This document shows, piece after piece, positions 10,027 to 20,476 of a stretch of DNA of 64,000 nucleotides. Origin of the DNA: Harmothoe impar (Eukaryota > Annelida > Polychaeta > Phyllodocida > Polynoidae); the NCBI GenBank assembly GCA_947462335.1, contig OX381704.1:21096442-21160441 (forward strand), in the 5' to 3' direction. Numbering within the stretch: position 1 is the first letter of the stretch; each line of letters begins with the position of its first letter. The translations under genes and the position numbers were made by a program. The notes beneath the pieces were generated by a model that worked only from the letters and a program-made list of their open reading frames with translations, had not been told where the DNA came from and ran no database searches.

Positions 10027-10742
10027 TGTAGTGGGTCGCCACTGTACTATTTCTATGGAACCAGTTTGTGTTATATTTGGTATGTGTGTTGCCGTGTATC
10101 CAGGCCGCACTCCTGTCTAGTGCCGAGTATATGGTTATATAAGCCCACACCTGAGGATTGGTGGAGCGCGGCCTGGTTATGTGCATTGAGCCGTGACCGC
10201 CACGTGTCACCCGACATATCTCGGGTACCGTGTCGGCCCGGATGCACCGGCGCGTGGTTACCCGGAGTTCCTCGGGAACTCAAGTGTTTACGAGTAATGG
10301 GGAGAGTTACATAACGACCAGTACATAAGACCTGGGGTTCTGCTAATCGAGGACCCAGTCTTGCTGTGCACTTCGGCCAGCTCGACTGCTCCACAACAGA
10401 GCTTCCCCGAACTCTGTTGTACCTTTTAGGCCTAGTCCTGTCGGTGCTTCCAACTTGGTCACCCTGCGTCTTTCTCTGTTCCACCCTCTGGGGGAACTAG
10501 AGGAGATAGACGCATTGGTGCACAACTCCGGGTACAGAACTCCCTCTGGGGAGTCTGATCCAAGTGGAGTTAACCAAGATGGAAGAGAGCCTTGGAACTC
10601 GGGAATTATGTACTAGACCGTGAGCGTATACCTCCTGTATGTTCATGTGACCACTGGTGTTCAGAAGCCTATTTGATTGTTACTATCCGTCTGTATGATT
10701 ACGAGCCGTATGTCAGAATGAATAGAATGTAATTTCTGAACA
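10027..10742 (+). mobile_element. Possible LTR fragment of a Gypsy-like retrotransposon
   Basis: The segment starts TGTAGTGGGTCGCC directly after a polypurine run and contains a TATA-like TATATAAG at ~10136-10143. It may end at TTTCTGAACA near 10742. It has higher GC than its neighbours and no coding potential. No second LTR copy is in the window, so this is a tentative solo-LTR call from boundary motifs only. Confidence 0.3.
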
Positions 10743-10784
10743 ACCCATTTTCGAATCTGGAGTTTTTCATAGCCGATGCCTATC

Positions 10785-13700
10785 TTAGAATAGCCAACAG
10801 CTACAAGTTATTGTATCCATACCATTTCTAGGTGTATAGCTGGCGGCCAACACCTTGTTGTAGTCTGAACAGGCCCCCAGTAGGAGCAGCCTCTGCTGCT
10901 GCTGGGCGTGGGTTTGCTGCATGGCCACCAGGCGGCGGGGGCACCCTTTGTACACAGACTGAAGAGAGAAGGAGGCCGGGCGCGTCCCGTCCTGCTGCGT
11001 CACGTCTGACACCACACGCGACACTCCAGTCTGCAAGGTTTATGTTACACGTACCATCTTCAACTTAATTCCGTTAGTTTTTATAGTATATTTTTTTCTT
11101 CTGGTCTACTTCTGTCTAAAATCTTGTCAGTCTGTAAAAGCTCTGGATTGCTGGTGTGAATTTGTTTGTTACATAGTTAAATGATTAATGGTAACAATCG
11201 CATTTCCACCTGGGTTTAGACGACCACTATTCTGCAATACATGGATTGACAAGAATTGGAAAAAAGAAAAATTAGAATACATATTGAGAAAACTTCAATT
11301 GTGGGTGCCCTTTAAAGCCGCACTATAAAAGGTATTCAAGTCGCTGTACTAGTCAACTAACAAGCACCTCACTCTTTGGAAGAGGGCCGCTTTAAGTGAC
11401 AAAGTGGAACTGACCTGTGAGACGAACAGCAGCTGATCTGGTAGAGACACAATACTTAGGTCTACCGGGGGGGCGTCGGTCCCTGAACAAGGGCATTGGT
11501 CAGTGCCCGTCAGCAGTAACAACTACAAAAGCATTTACATTAATATGGAGCTTTTCTAAGGAGGCTTTTTGCATTCTACCTTATTTCTTCCATTTTTATC
11601 TAAACAAAAACCTGAATTGCATTATTTCCAGTGTTCTACTTCTTTTTTTCACATACATAAATTAACTTGCATAATGGTATTTACCTGCTGTACTGTGTAG
11701 GTCTCAAAGAAGTTATCAGAGACGACAAAGGTTGGAGTGGCTGACTGTATGGTAACCATGGCAACTGTAGGTGTCTGCCCTGGTAGCATTGACATAGAGA
11801 AGGTCCCTGACACGGGTAGGGAGACTGCGTTTGGAACGACCGTCCCAAGGGTGGATCGGCCGGCCGAAGTTGACCCAAACCCAGTCAAGGTTACATAATG
11901 ACTGAAATCAAGATTTACTTTTTCAATATTGCTGCCTCTATAAATCTATAAATACCAATTTTGTTTTTCATGAAATGTTCAAAATTTTACTATTTTTGTT
12001 TTGCCTTCTCCCCTAAAAGGAGGCGGGTCAGTTTGTAGGCAGGGCTTCAAAAATACAGTATATTGATAGGTTTTAAAACTTCTAATATTAGCTAGATCTT
12101 TAGAATAAAGTAGGGGGGTTGGCTTGTAGCCATGGTTTTATGGTACTACACCATCAATTTTGTGTACTAGGTACACATGCTATATACCTAAGTCGACCTA
12201 ATAACACTCTACTTAATAAATGTTTTGAATGTTTATCAACTTGATATTAACCTTGATTGCTCTGGTAAGTGCATGTAGAGAGAACTTGAGATGGTGCACT
12301 TATACATAAAAGAGTGGTAGTCTCGGGGAAATGGTACAACCCACATCAGGTTCTCCAAGTCATACGTTGGACTACCTGCTCAAATAGAAATCATTGTACA
12401 TGGACCTGTGAGCATAAGGAGCAATTGGATAATACTTTCAGATTTTCGGATGTATAACCTTGGTTATAAGCATATCTTTTTGTGTCATCTCTCTGTATTA
12501 GCCTAATTATTCTCCTCAAACGTGTGCCTTACAGGGTAGTTTTTGATACAATACGATACTGTTAATTATCTCTTTGCAGCACACTTACATAATTACAGTA
12601 GCTGATATAGCAGGCTGGTATGTTTGCATAAAGTATGATCTACTTTACAAGCTTCATATTTACACCTCATATTTCACTTTGTTGTTTGTATCAATTACCT
12701 CTCACCTGAGAGTTGATTCCTGTCGACTAACAGTGCATCAAATGACTGGAAAATTTCCCCTGAGAAATTGGCGTGCAGCACATTGTGGCTGGTCTCTATG
12801 GTAACCTTTGGTTTGCCACCTGAGAGAGTGAAGGCGCGAGCTACTTCTTGTGATGACTAGATCAAAAAAAGGACCATTAGTTCATTTCTCATTAACCCCA
12901 GAATGCAGGGCTAAGCGAATCAGTGTTACCGAAATCAATCAATTTAACATCCCTCGAAGATTATAAATTTCTGAAAGATTAACATATTGCAACTTACCAG
13001 AGTAGAGCAGACAACCGTCAATCCTAGGACATAAGGTGGACTCATGAATCCTCCCTAGTGTAAGAAAACAAGGATCTGATTTAGTTTAATTTCTCTGAGG
13101 TTTTCGTTTTTTCATAACCCCACCTCCTTTATTACTGCCCTGCCTTTTCCTGTTTCCCCTTTCATGGCCTGCAATGAACACGTCCCTGCAGTCCCTTCTA
13201 TTCTTTTCTGTCACTGCAGTCACTCCCCTGCTCCCCACAGCCACTGCTACTGTTTCCTCTGTCCCCCGGGCTCTGTCCCCTCCCTGTTGCTGGGATTTCC
13301 TCTGATCCCTTTTTGTCCCCTTCCCTGTTCCTGCAGTTCCATCTGTTTCCTTTCTTGTTCATGCAGTCTCTTCTGTTCCCTTTCCTGTTCCTGCAGTGCT
13401 CTTCCCCTGCTGTCCTCTTCCCTTTTCCTGTAGTCCCCTCTGCCTACTTTCATGTTCCTGCAGTCCCCTCTGTCCCCTTCCCTGTCCCTGCATTCTCTTA
13501 TGTCCCCTTCCCTGTCCCTGCAGTCTCTTCTGTCCCCCTTTTTTCTTTTTTTTTGAAACATTTTTATTTTATCCTGGTTTACACGTTTCAGTTTAACTGT
13601 TCTAACACAATGTAACCATGCAGCCAGGGTGTGGAACAGACACCCTATAACAGATAAACAATTTTGGCATGGTTCAAGAGGAAATATAGATACAAAATCT

Positions 13701-15000
13701 TTCATATGGTGTTCATCACAAGGACATTAAATTAAAAGTACATGACAACAAATACATTCATACAAAATGAAGACTTCATAAATTTGTCTAGCTACATGTA
13801 GCTTTGGAGGATTACAGATTAGATTATGCAGCGAATGTCAGAGTGATGGGGATGGCTACTCTCTCAAAGGGAGAGGGGGAGGATAATTAAATTCATTCAA
13901 AATACCTATCCCTTCAAAGTGAAGGTAGGGCTTATCATGTTGCTTATCCCTTATGAAGAGTTTACCTAATCTCCTTTTAATGTTCACCCTAAACACGTCT
14001 TTGTCCACCAACCAGCGTAGGTTTGGGAAAAGTGCATTCCAGTGGGACCCAGCCTGGTAGCTAGGACTGCGGATGTATGTCTCAAGTCTATGCCTGGGCA
14101 GCCTTATAATAGGCGCACCTGTGGCTCTAGTACCTGTAGGGTTCAATAATTCCCTGTCCCTACAGTCCCCTCTGTCCACTTTCCTGTCCCTACAGTCCCC
14201 TCTGTCCCTTTCCCTGTCCCTGCAGTCTCTTCTGTCCCTTTCCCTGTCCCTGCAGTCTCTTATGTCCCCTTCCCTGTCCCTGCAGTCTCTTCTGTCCCCT
14301 TCCCTGTCCCTGCAGTCTCTTCTGTCCCTTTCCCTGTCCCTGCAGTCTCTTCTGTCCCTTTCCCTGTCCCTGCAGTCTCTTATGTCCCCTTCCCTGTCCC
14401 TGCAGTCTCTTATGTCCCTTTCCCTGTCCCTGCAGTCTCTTATGTCCCCTTCCCTGTCCCTGCAGTCTCTTCTGTCCCTTTCCCTGTCCCTGCAGTCTCT
14501 CATGTCCCCTTCCCTGTCCCTGCAGTCTCTTCTGTCCCCTTCCCTGTCCCTGCAGTCTCTTATGTCCCTTTCCCTGTCCCTGCAGTCTCTTCTGTCCCCT
14601 TCCCTGTCCCTGCAGTCTCTTCTGTCCCTTTCCCTGTCCCTGCAGTCTCTTCTGTCCCCTTCCCTCTCCCTGCAGTCCCCTCTGTCCTCTTTCCTGTTCC
14701 TGCAGTCTCCTCTGGTCCCTTATCTTCCCCCACTCATCTTTCCTCCCGGTCCTGCATGCACCTTACCTGAGAGACAGCGATGTCCTTGAGGTTAGCAGAG
14801 TACCATGATGTGATCTGGTCTGTGACAGACAACATGGGTAGTGTGTCCTGGACGAGGCTGGATACAGTGGTCACTGCGTCCGCCTTCATCACATCCACCT
14901 GCCAGGAACAGGGTGTGGGGGTAGCACTATCCACCATGTTACTGCTGGGGGCCAGCCACAGCAGAACCAACAACAGGGGTATAGATGGTAGAGGAACCAT
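10785..15000 (-). CDS. Unrecognised secreted protein, six exons (reconstructed)
   Basis: Exons on the minus strand: 15000-14767, 13054-12998, 12856-12706, 12375-12252, 11901-11685 and 11030-10785. Every junction has GT/AG and the phases (0, 0, 1, 2, 0) agree across all five introns, giving a 342-residue frame. The first ~25 residues, starting MVPLPSIPLLLVLLWLA, are a clear signal peptide, so the product is probably secreted or lumenal. Six or more cysteines follow (CSWQ, VVCSTL, YKCT, YKGCP, GACSD, CSCWL). No transmembrane segment or known domain is recognised. The first five exons are well supported. The last rests on an acceptor (CTTGCAG) and an open frame; no poly(A) signal was found after it, so the C-terminus is less certain. 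Intron 1 holds the 30-bp minisatellite and a truncated LINE. Confidence 0.7.
13320..13535. repeat. Minisatellite, left block (30-bp C/T-rich unit)
   Basis: Diverged tandem units built on TTCCTGTTCCTGCAGT, lying in intron 1 of the secreted-protein gene. It is the left half of an array split by a LINE fragment. Confidence 0.8.
13545..14150 (-). mobile_element. 5'-truncated LINE, C-terminal ORF fragment
   Basis: On the minus strand from ~14149 to 13856 an open frame encodes a typical LINE ORF2 C-terminus: RHRLETYIRSPSYQAGSHWN, then LRWLVDKDVFRVNIKRRLG, ending at a stop. About 310 bp of 3' UTR follow, ending in an A-rich tail with an AATAAA-like signal (~13545-13560). The reverse transcriptase core is missing, so the copy is dead. 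It sits inside the minisatellite, which continues on both sides. Confidence 0.85.
14155..14710. repeat. Minisatellite, right block (30-bp unit, ~18 copies)
   Basis: Highly regular 30-bp tandem repeat: CCCTGTCCCTGCAGTCTCTT followed by a variable CTGTCCCCTT or ATGTCCCTTT ending. Long ORFs across it (SLSLQ or DCRDRE repeats) are by-products of the period being a multiple of three. It lies in intron 1 of the secreted-protein gene. Confidence 0.95.
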
Positions 15001-15098
15001 CTTGTCATACCACGTTCAACATTTCTACAAGAAAAAAAAGATTGATTGTGTGATCGACATCACATGTGACCCAGGGCTCTAATAACAACTAATAAAAT

Positions 15099-15720
15099 TG
15101 AGCGTGTGAGTGGCCTCACAGATGAGTCAGGGTAAGCTGGATCTGTAGCTAAACATCTACTTAGATAAAGTACTGCCTTATAATCATTCGTTGGTCAATT
15201 CTGGCATCTGAAATGGATTCCTTGTTTAAAAGTACCCTCAACTCATGTATCATACATGTATGTTACTCCATTTCAGGCCAGCAGGTGGGTGTGGGTGAGC
15301 AGGTGGGTGTGGGAGAGCAGGTGGGTGTGGGTGTGCAGGTGGGTGTGGGCGACAGTTGCAGGCTGCGGGCATGTACCGCCTTCTCTCCCTATCAAAAAGT
15401 GAGTCGATCGGACGATAAACGCCGAAGATATGGGTGGTACAATTTCGTCTGCACACGTTGACATCTCGCGCAGTACGAGAGGTACCAGTGGCGCTACTCT
15501 TTGTTTGACGTGTGGCATGCACTTGCCAGCAGGTCCCAGATTCAGTATACCAAAGATGGCAGGTTAATATGACATGGAAGGAAAGACATTTTAAATTTTT
15601 TTCGAAGGAGACACGTGTCCCCCGATCTTGCCTATCCATCCCTGTTGTCATCTCATGTCTATGTCCCATACACACTGAATGACATGCATTCTCCCATGTA
15701 ACAAAAACGTCTTAATCCTT
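15099..15720 (+). repeat. Local duplication, copy A
   Basis: Starts GAGCGTGTGAGTGGCCTCAC and includes a CAGGTGGGTGTGGG mini-repeat (~15283-15350). It ends near ATTCTCCCATGTAACAAAAA. It matches copy B at ~16168-17080 in order and orientation, with frequent substitutions. Confidence 0.85.
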
Positions 15721-16167
15721 GGTCCTATGCATGTCTGTACAGCCAATTTGGCCTTTACAGATCACCTGGTCCCCACTGACCTTTCTTTAGGGTGAAAATG
15801 ATACCAAAATCGTCTCATAAAAACGTCTTACCTACTCTTTAACACTGAGCTCTATGGGTGTCTGTGTGAACGCTCATCTTTTAAAGGGTGGATTCAAGGT
15901 CACTGTCCTATTCTTTAGCATTAGTTCACAGAGACATGTTTTGGGGTTGTTTTTGACACTTTTTATTTGGATTTTTTCACTAGGAAAAAAATTGTACGGA
16001 AATTTTGGTAAAAGCAGGAAGAGAAAGGTAGTCCCCGAGATATGTATAAGCTTTTTTTGGGAGAGAAATACCAAAAAACAAAAGCAGGGTGAATTTTCAA
16101 AGGAAGCTCACCAATGTACTTTTTTCCATGGAAACCGTCTCACAGAGACCCAGGGTACCCCTGGGTC

Positions 16168-17080
16168 AATGAGCGTGTGAGTGGCCTCACAGATTACTCA
16201 GGGTAAGCTGGAGCTGGAGCTTATCATGTACCTAGATATAGTACTCCCTTATAATCGTTCATTGGTCAATTCTGGCATCAGAAATGAATTCCTTGTTAAA
16301 AAGTACCCTCAAGTAATGTGTCATACATGTATGTTATTCCATTTCAGGCCAGCAGGTGGGTTTGGGTGAGCAGGTGGGTGTGGGAGAGCAGGTGGGTGTG
16401 GGTGTACAGGTGGGTGTGGGCGACAGTTGCAGGCTGCGGGCATGTCCCTATCAAAAAGCAAGTCGAGCGGACGATAAACAGCGAAGATATGCGCAGTACG
16501 AGAAGTACCAGTGGCGCCATTCTTTGTTTGACGTGTGGCATGCACTAGCCTCGCTTCCACCTCTCCTGTAGCCTTGAAACCATTAGAGTAGTGTCTGAGG
16601 TAAAACTGAAAAGCTAATTTAAATAAGGTAGATGGTATTTTCTATTATCCAGAGGGTATTTTAAATGATGTAGAGGGTAATTTTTGATGAAAAGAGAGAA
16701 ATAGGAGCCACTTTAGGCTAAAACATCATTTCTATCTTTGTGTTCTTGACTTTTAACACTGTGTCCTATCCAGAGGTCAATTAGAGGCTAGCAATTTAAC
16801 AGTAGTTGAAAGTTTACTGAAAAGAGAGAAATCAGTACCCAAAGATCGCAGGTCAATATAACATGGAAGGAAAGGCATTTTAAAGGCGCACTGAACCAAG
16901 GACCTAACCCTGCCGAGTTTTGTACGCAAATGACGTCCTGGGTTCAGTGCGCCTTTAAATTTCTTTTCACAGGAGACAGGTGGCCCCCGTCCTTGCCTAT
17001 CCATCCCTTGTGTCATCTCATGTCTATGTCACACACACACTGAATGATATCGATTCTCCCATGTCACAAAAACGTCTCAA
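16168..17080 (+). repeat. Local duplication, copy B
   Basis: Same order of blocks as copy A about 1.07 kb upstream. It also carries a ~290-bp insertion at ~16548-16840 and a 71-bp inverted-repeat element at 16884-16954. Copy A is the empty site for that element. Confidence 0.85.
16884..16954. mobile_element. 71-bp MITE with TTAA target duplication
   Basis: Terminal inverted repeats AGGCGCACTGAACCNAGGAC (one mismatch in 20) are flanked on both sides by TTAA (16880-16883 and 16955-16958). Copy A of the local duplication has a single uninterrupted TTAA at the matching place. TTAA target sites are the hallmark of piggyBac-type transposition, so this is probably a non-autonomous piggyBac-like element. 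Confidence 0.85.
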
Positions 17081-18481
17081 TTCTTGGTTCAGGTGATGCA
17101 TATTTAGGTCTCAGTTAGGTCTACCCTGAGTCAACAACAAATTTAGGACAGACTTCATAGCGAATACTTTAGTATATTAAAGAGAGCATGACAGGCAGGA
17201 AGGAGGCACTGACTGTGCATGGAAAGTAATGGCCTGCACACGTTTGACAAGTTTGACCTGGCAGTGGTTGTAGGCCTACGGGAAAGCTGTGCACACCAAT
17301 CTAAACTGCAGTGCTGGTGCCGACCAAGTATTGGCAAGTAGATAGATAGTGACTACGGGTATTAGTACGGGTGACAGCGCTGCATAGCCCTAGCCTAGCC
17401 TAGCCTAGGCCACTGGCCAGGCCCAGCTATAGTATAGGGATGCAAGGCCAGCGCCCATTTCCGCCCCTCCTATTCTGTCAACACTCAAAACTCGCTTTCC
17501 TAATAGGGCCTGTAGGGGGGCTAATAAATTGTCAAGAAATAAACCAATACACTTACGTATGTAGAAATGTATGAAGATCAAGAATATGTTAATAATTTTA
17601 ACCTGCAATCATGGAAAGGTGGCTAAAACATGTTCCATTAAGAGGGGTCACGGGAGTGGCTGTACTGCTGTTTGGGGAAAAAATTATCCAGAATATCACT
17701 AAAAATAGCCTATTTCAGTCAATTCTTCACCAATCTGGTTGATTTTTGGGTATATGTTTGACAAGACACCTAGCTATGAGCTACGTTAATCCCATGCAGA
17801 TCCGTCAAGGGTAATGATTTAAAGGTATTTTCAAAGTTACCCTGATTTCTGATAGACTTTGTAGAAAACATTTTTTATTCCTCAGAATTCCGCATAGCTG
17901 TGGCAATGCAGAAACATGTCTACTATCCATATTATATTGTTTTAAAGTGATTCAAACCAGCGCTTTTCTGCGCTTTTTGATTGTATGAAGCCCTATTTTT
18001 TCTCTCTAGGCATGTAGCTTGAAGTTGAAAAAAAAAAAAGGGACGACGCAGTGTTGAGGCTTCTAATCAGGACACGCACAGAAATTATATATTGACCCTA
18101 GCATGATAAAAAAAAACGACACTTTAATATAACATATGAGGGCTCCATTCTGAGTGTTCAGTAGATATCTTTGCATTAATTTAAACATGTTCCTCTTTGT
18201 TATAAAAGGTGTGTCTTGCTCTCAAAATCAGGCTCTCAAACTGGTCTATTTATACTATCCAAAATACCTCATGTTTTCCATCAAACGCATTTAGCACACT
18301 TCTGCAGTGCTTATAGTGTCCACCTGAACCGTTTTGGAAATTTTCTAAAATTATTTTTTTATCCCTGCCAAGCCAGATTTTTACACAAAAGAAAGAAAAT
18401 TAAAATATTTCAAATGGCTTCTACTTAGTTAATAATCCACATATGAAGCTATTTTTTCTTACATATGTTTACTCTTAGATA
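17081..18481. other. Intergenic sequence
   Basis: No gene, RNA or clear repeat is recognised apart from short poly(A) runs and a CCTAG tandem motif at ~17390-17408. Confidence 0.5.
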
Positions 18482-19645
18482 CCGCAAAGTCTCGCGTAGA
18501 AGCCGCGGCTAGTACGCGAGTCAGATTGCCGGTGCGGCTTGTAGGATCCGCCCAAAGTCGGGGTGCGGCTTATACGCGAGTTTTTCCAAATTGCGATTTC
18601 CGAAATGGCAATAAGATGGCTGTGGGGGGAGGGGGCAGAGGGGTGTGTGCACTGGCGATGCCCCCCCCCCCCCCCCCCCATCCCAAACAATGCAGACTAC
18701 CGCTAATCCCTGCTAGCCTCCTATAACAACGCAATGAGCAATACGAGCAAGGCTTCTACACCCCCCCGCCCATACTATGTACCGTATACACACATATACC
18801 GCAGTAGCATGGCCATAAGAAAAAGCTGTGATATAGCACCTCAGCCTAACTGCCTAAGACAATGCAGCCCACTCGCACCTCAGCCCTAAGACAATGCAGA
18901 CCACCGTTAATCACCTGCCAGCATTCTAACACAGTAACAGCGCCAATGGGGGAGGGGGAGTGGTGACTCCCACATAGTTGTATTACTTTAGGTCGGGGAG
19001 GGGGGGGGGGTGTAAAAAAGCTGTCACTACTTACGGAGGCCCTACATGCCATGGGGAGGCGGTACGGGCCGCCAGGAGGCCGCACAGGGCCACCAGGAGG
19101 ACCCTTACTCCATGTGGGACTTATAGACTTAGGCTAAAGTTAGGGGTGCGGCTAAGGCCACTCAAAAAAAAAAAGTTGTTTCTCATCACCGCGCGCATCA
19201 TAAAAATCATGATTTGGGGAAAACTTTTTTTTTTTTTTTTTACATTTTTGATGAAAAATATGCTAAAATTGCCCAAATATTGGCAAATTTGGTATCAAAT
19301 TAAAGCTTATGCTGTCAGCAATGCAATCAGCTAGGTGTAACTTGCATTGTTACAACTTTCGCTGATCAATAAACTCCAAATTACTAAAATGTGAAAATTG
19401 ATCGCGAAATGTCCAAATTTCCCTATGGAAATTGCCCCGAGTAAAAAAAAAAAAAGAAATTAAATAAAAAACGCCCTCGTCATATTTTTCATTGCTTGGT
19501 GATGAGAAACAATTTTTTTTTTTTGAGTGGCCTAATACGCGAGTTTTTCCCATGACAACTCAGATGGTCTCTGCGGCTTATAGGATCGGCCCAAAGTCGG
19601 GGTGCGGCTTATACGCGAGTTAGGCTTATACGCGAGGTTTTACGG
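18482..19645. mobile_element. Non-autonomous DNA transposon with TA target duplication
   Basis: The left end CCGCAAAGTCTCGCGTAGAA and the reverse complement of the right end CCGTAAAACCTCGCGTATAA form imperfect terminal inverted repeats (19 of 23 match). TA dinucleotides lie immediately outside both (18480-18481, 19646-19647), as in Tc1/mariner/pogo elements. The subterminal motif GGTGCGGCTTATACGCGAG recurs at both ends. There is no transposase ORF. A second element is nested inside. Confidence 0.7.
19156..19532. mobile_element. Nested inverted-repeat element with TAA target duplication
   Basis: Terminal inverted repeats GGCCACTC-(A)n-GTTGTTTCTCATCACC span ~35 bp and pair at both ends, flanked by TAA (19153-19155 and 19533-19535). 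Removing it restores the host motif GGTGCGGCTAATACGCGAG, which occurs intact elsewhere in the host transposon. Three-base TAA duplications are typical of PIF/Harbinger-like elements. Confidence 0.75.
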
Positions 19646-19743
19646 TAGTGCTTTCAGAAAATATATACATTTTTGGGGTTGTGTACTATTTTTAAATTCG
19701 CCTTTAATCGCTACTATTATAGTACCGTAATAGTAGGCCTAAC

Positions 19744-20034
19744 TGATCATTCCCGATGTGGAGGGGTTGGGCCGTGGGATCACTGCCCGAGGCCGTAGGC
19801 CGAGGGCAGTGATCCTAGGCCCAACCCCGACACTGAGGGGGTGATCAGGGTTCTACCAAAGCAATTTTATGATAATTTATACCATAATAATTTGGAAATA
19901 ACCTTATATTGACACAAAATTCTGTCCCACCCAAACAAAAAAAGTCACTGGGCAGTGATCTGTCCTCGTTTTGGTCAACATAGGTGTCAATGGGATCACC
20001 CTGCCCAGCTTCCCACCGCTGTGGTAGAACTGTA
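19744..20034. repeat. Complex fold-back repeat
   Basis: 19744-19847 is a near-palindrome running TGATCA ... GGGGTTGGGCC ... GATCACTGCCC and back. An adjacent pair, GGTTCTACCAAAGC at ~19849 and GCTGTGGTAGAAC at ~20022, extends the inverted structure. Probably a MITE or two overlapping MITEs. Confidence 0.6.
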
Positions 20035-20189
20035 GCCTAGTGTAGGGCAAATGAAATGCAGAACGCACTTTTAACCGTCTTTATACACACAATTCGCACT
20101 TCTCACTCATTATGCTACCCTGAACTCATTTAATGAGTCATTAGGCTTTCCCGGTAAAATTCGAATAACGTTTCAAACCTATCAAATGG

Positions 20190-20476
20190 TTGTTTTGTCA
20201 CGGTTTTGTCGAGGAACTAGACCCCTGCTTGTCGTCTGCACTGGACCGACGTCCTCAGCCGCCATAAGTGGTCCTCGGCGCTCGGTGCTCTCCACCGTTT
20301 ACACATGTGCGGTACAGAGCTAGTCCTGCTTCGGCCCAACTCCCGGAGGAACGTTCAGTGACACAGGGTGCACCTACGAATGTCTATCCTCTAGACTAGT
20401 ACAGAGCGCCAGTGTAGCGCCGTCTTTACGCTGGTCAGCTCGCGGCAAACCAGCTTCAGCGCACAGAAAAACAAAG
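20190..20476 (+). promoter_or_regulatory. CpG-rich promoter and 5' UTR region of FAM32A
   Basis: A stretch richer in CG dinucleotides than its surroundings ends at the FAM32A start codon. No TATA box is seen at a fixed distance. Exact transcription start not determinable. Confidence 0.5.

Noticed and set aside
10071..10484. 137-residue minus-strand frame
   Set aside because: No domain or splice support; it overlaps the LTR-like segment and looks random.
11306..11397. TTTAAAGCCGCAC and GGGCCGCTTTAAG as terminal repeats of a MITE
   Set aside because: Several mismatches in a short arm and no target duplication.
14073..14789. Long plus-strand frame of SLSLQ repeats and the opposite DCRDRE frame
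   Set aside because: The 30-bp period of the minisatellite is a multiple of three, so several frames stay open by chance. The region lies in an intron.
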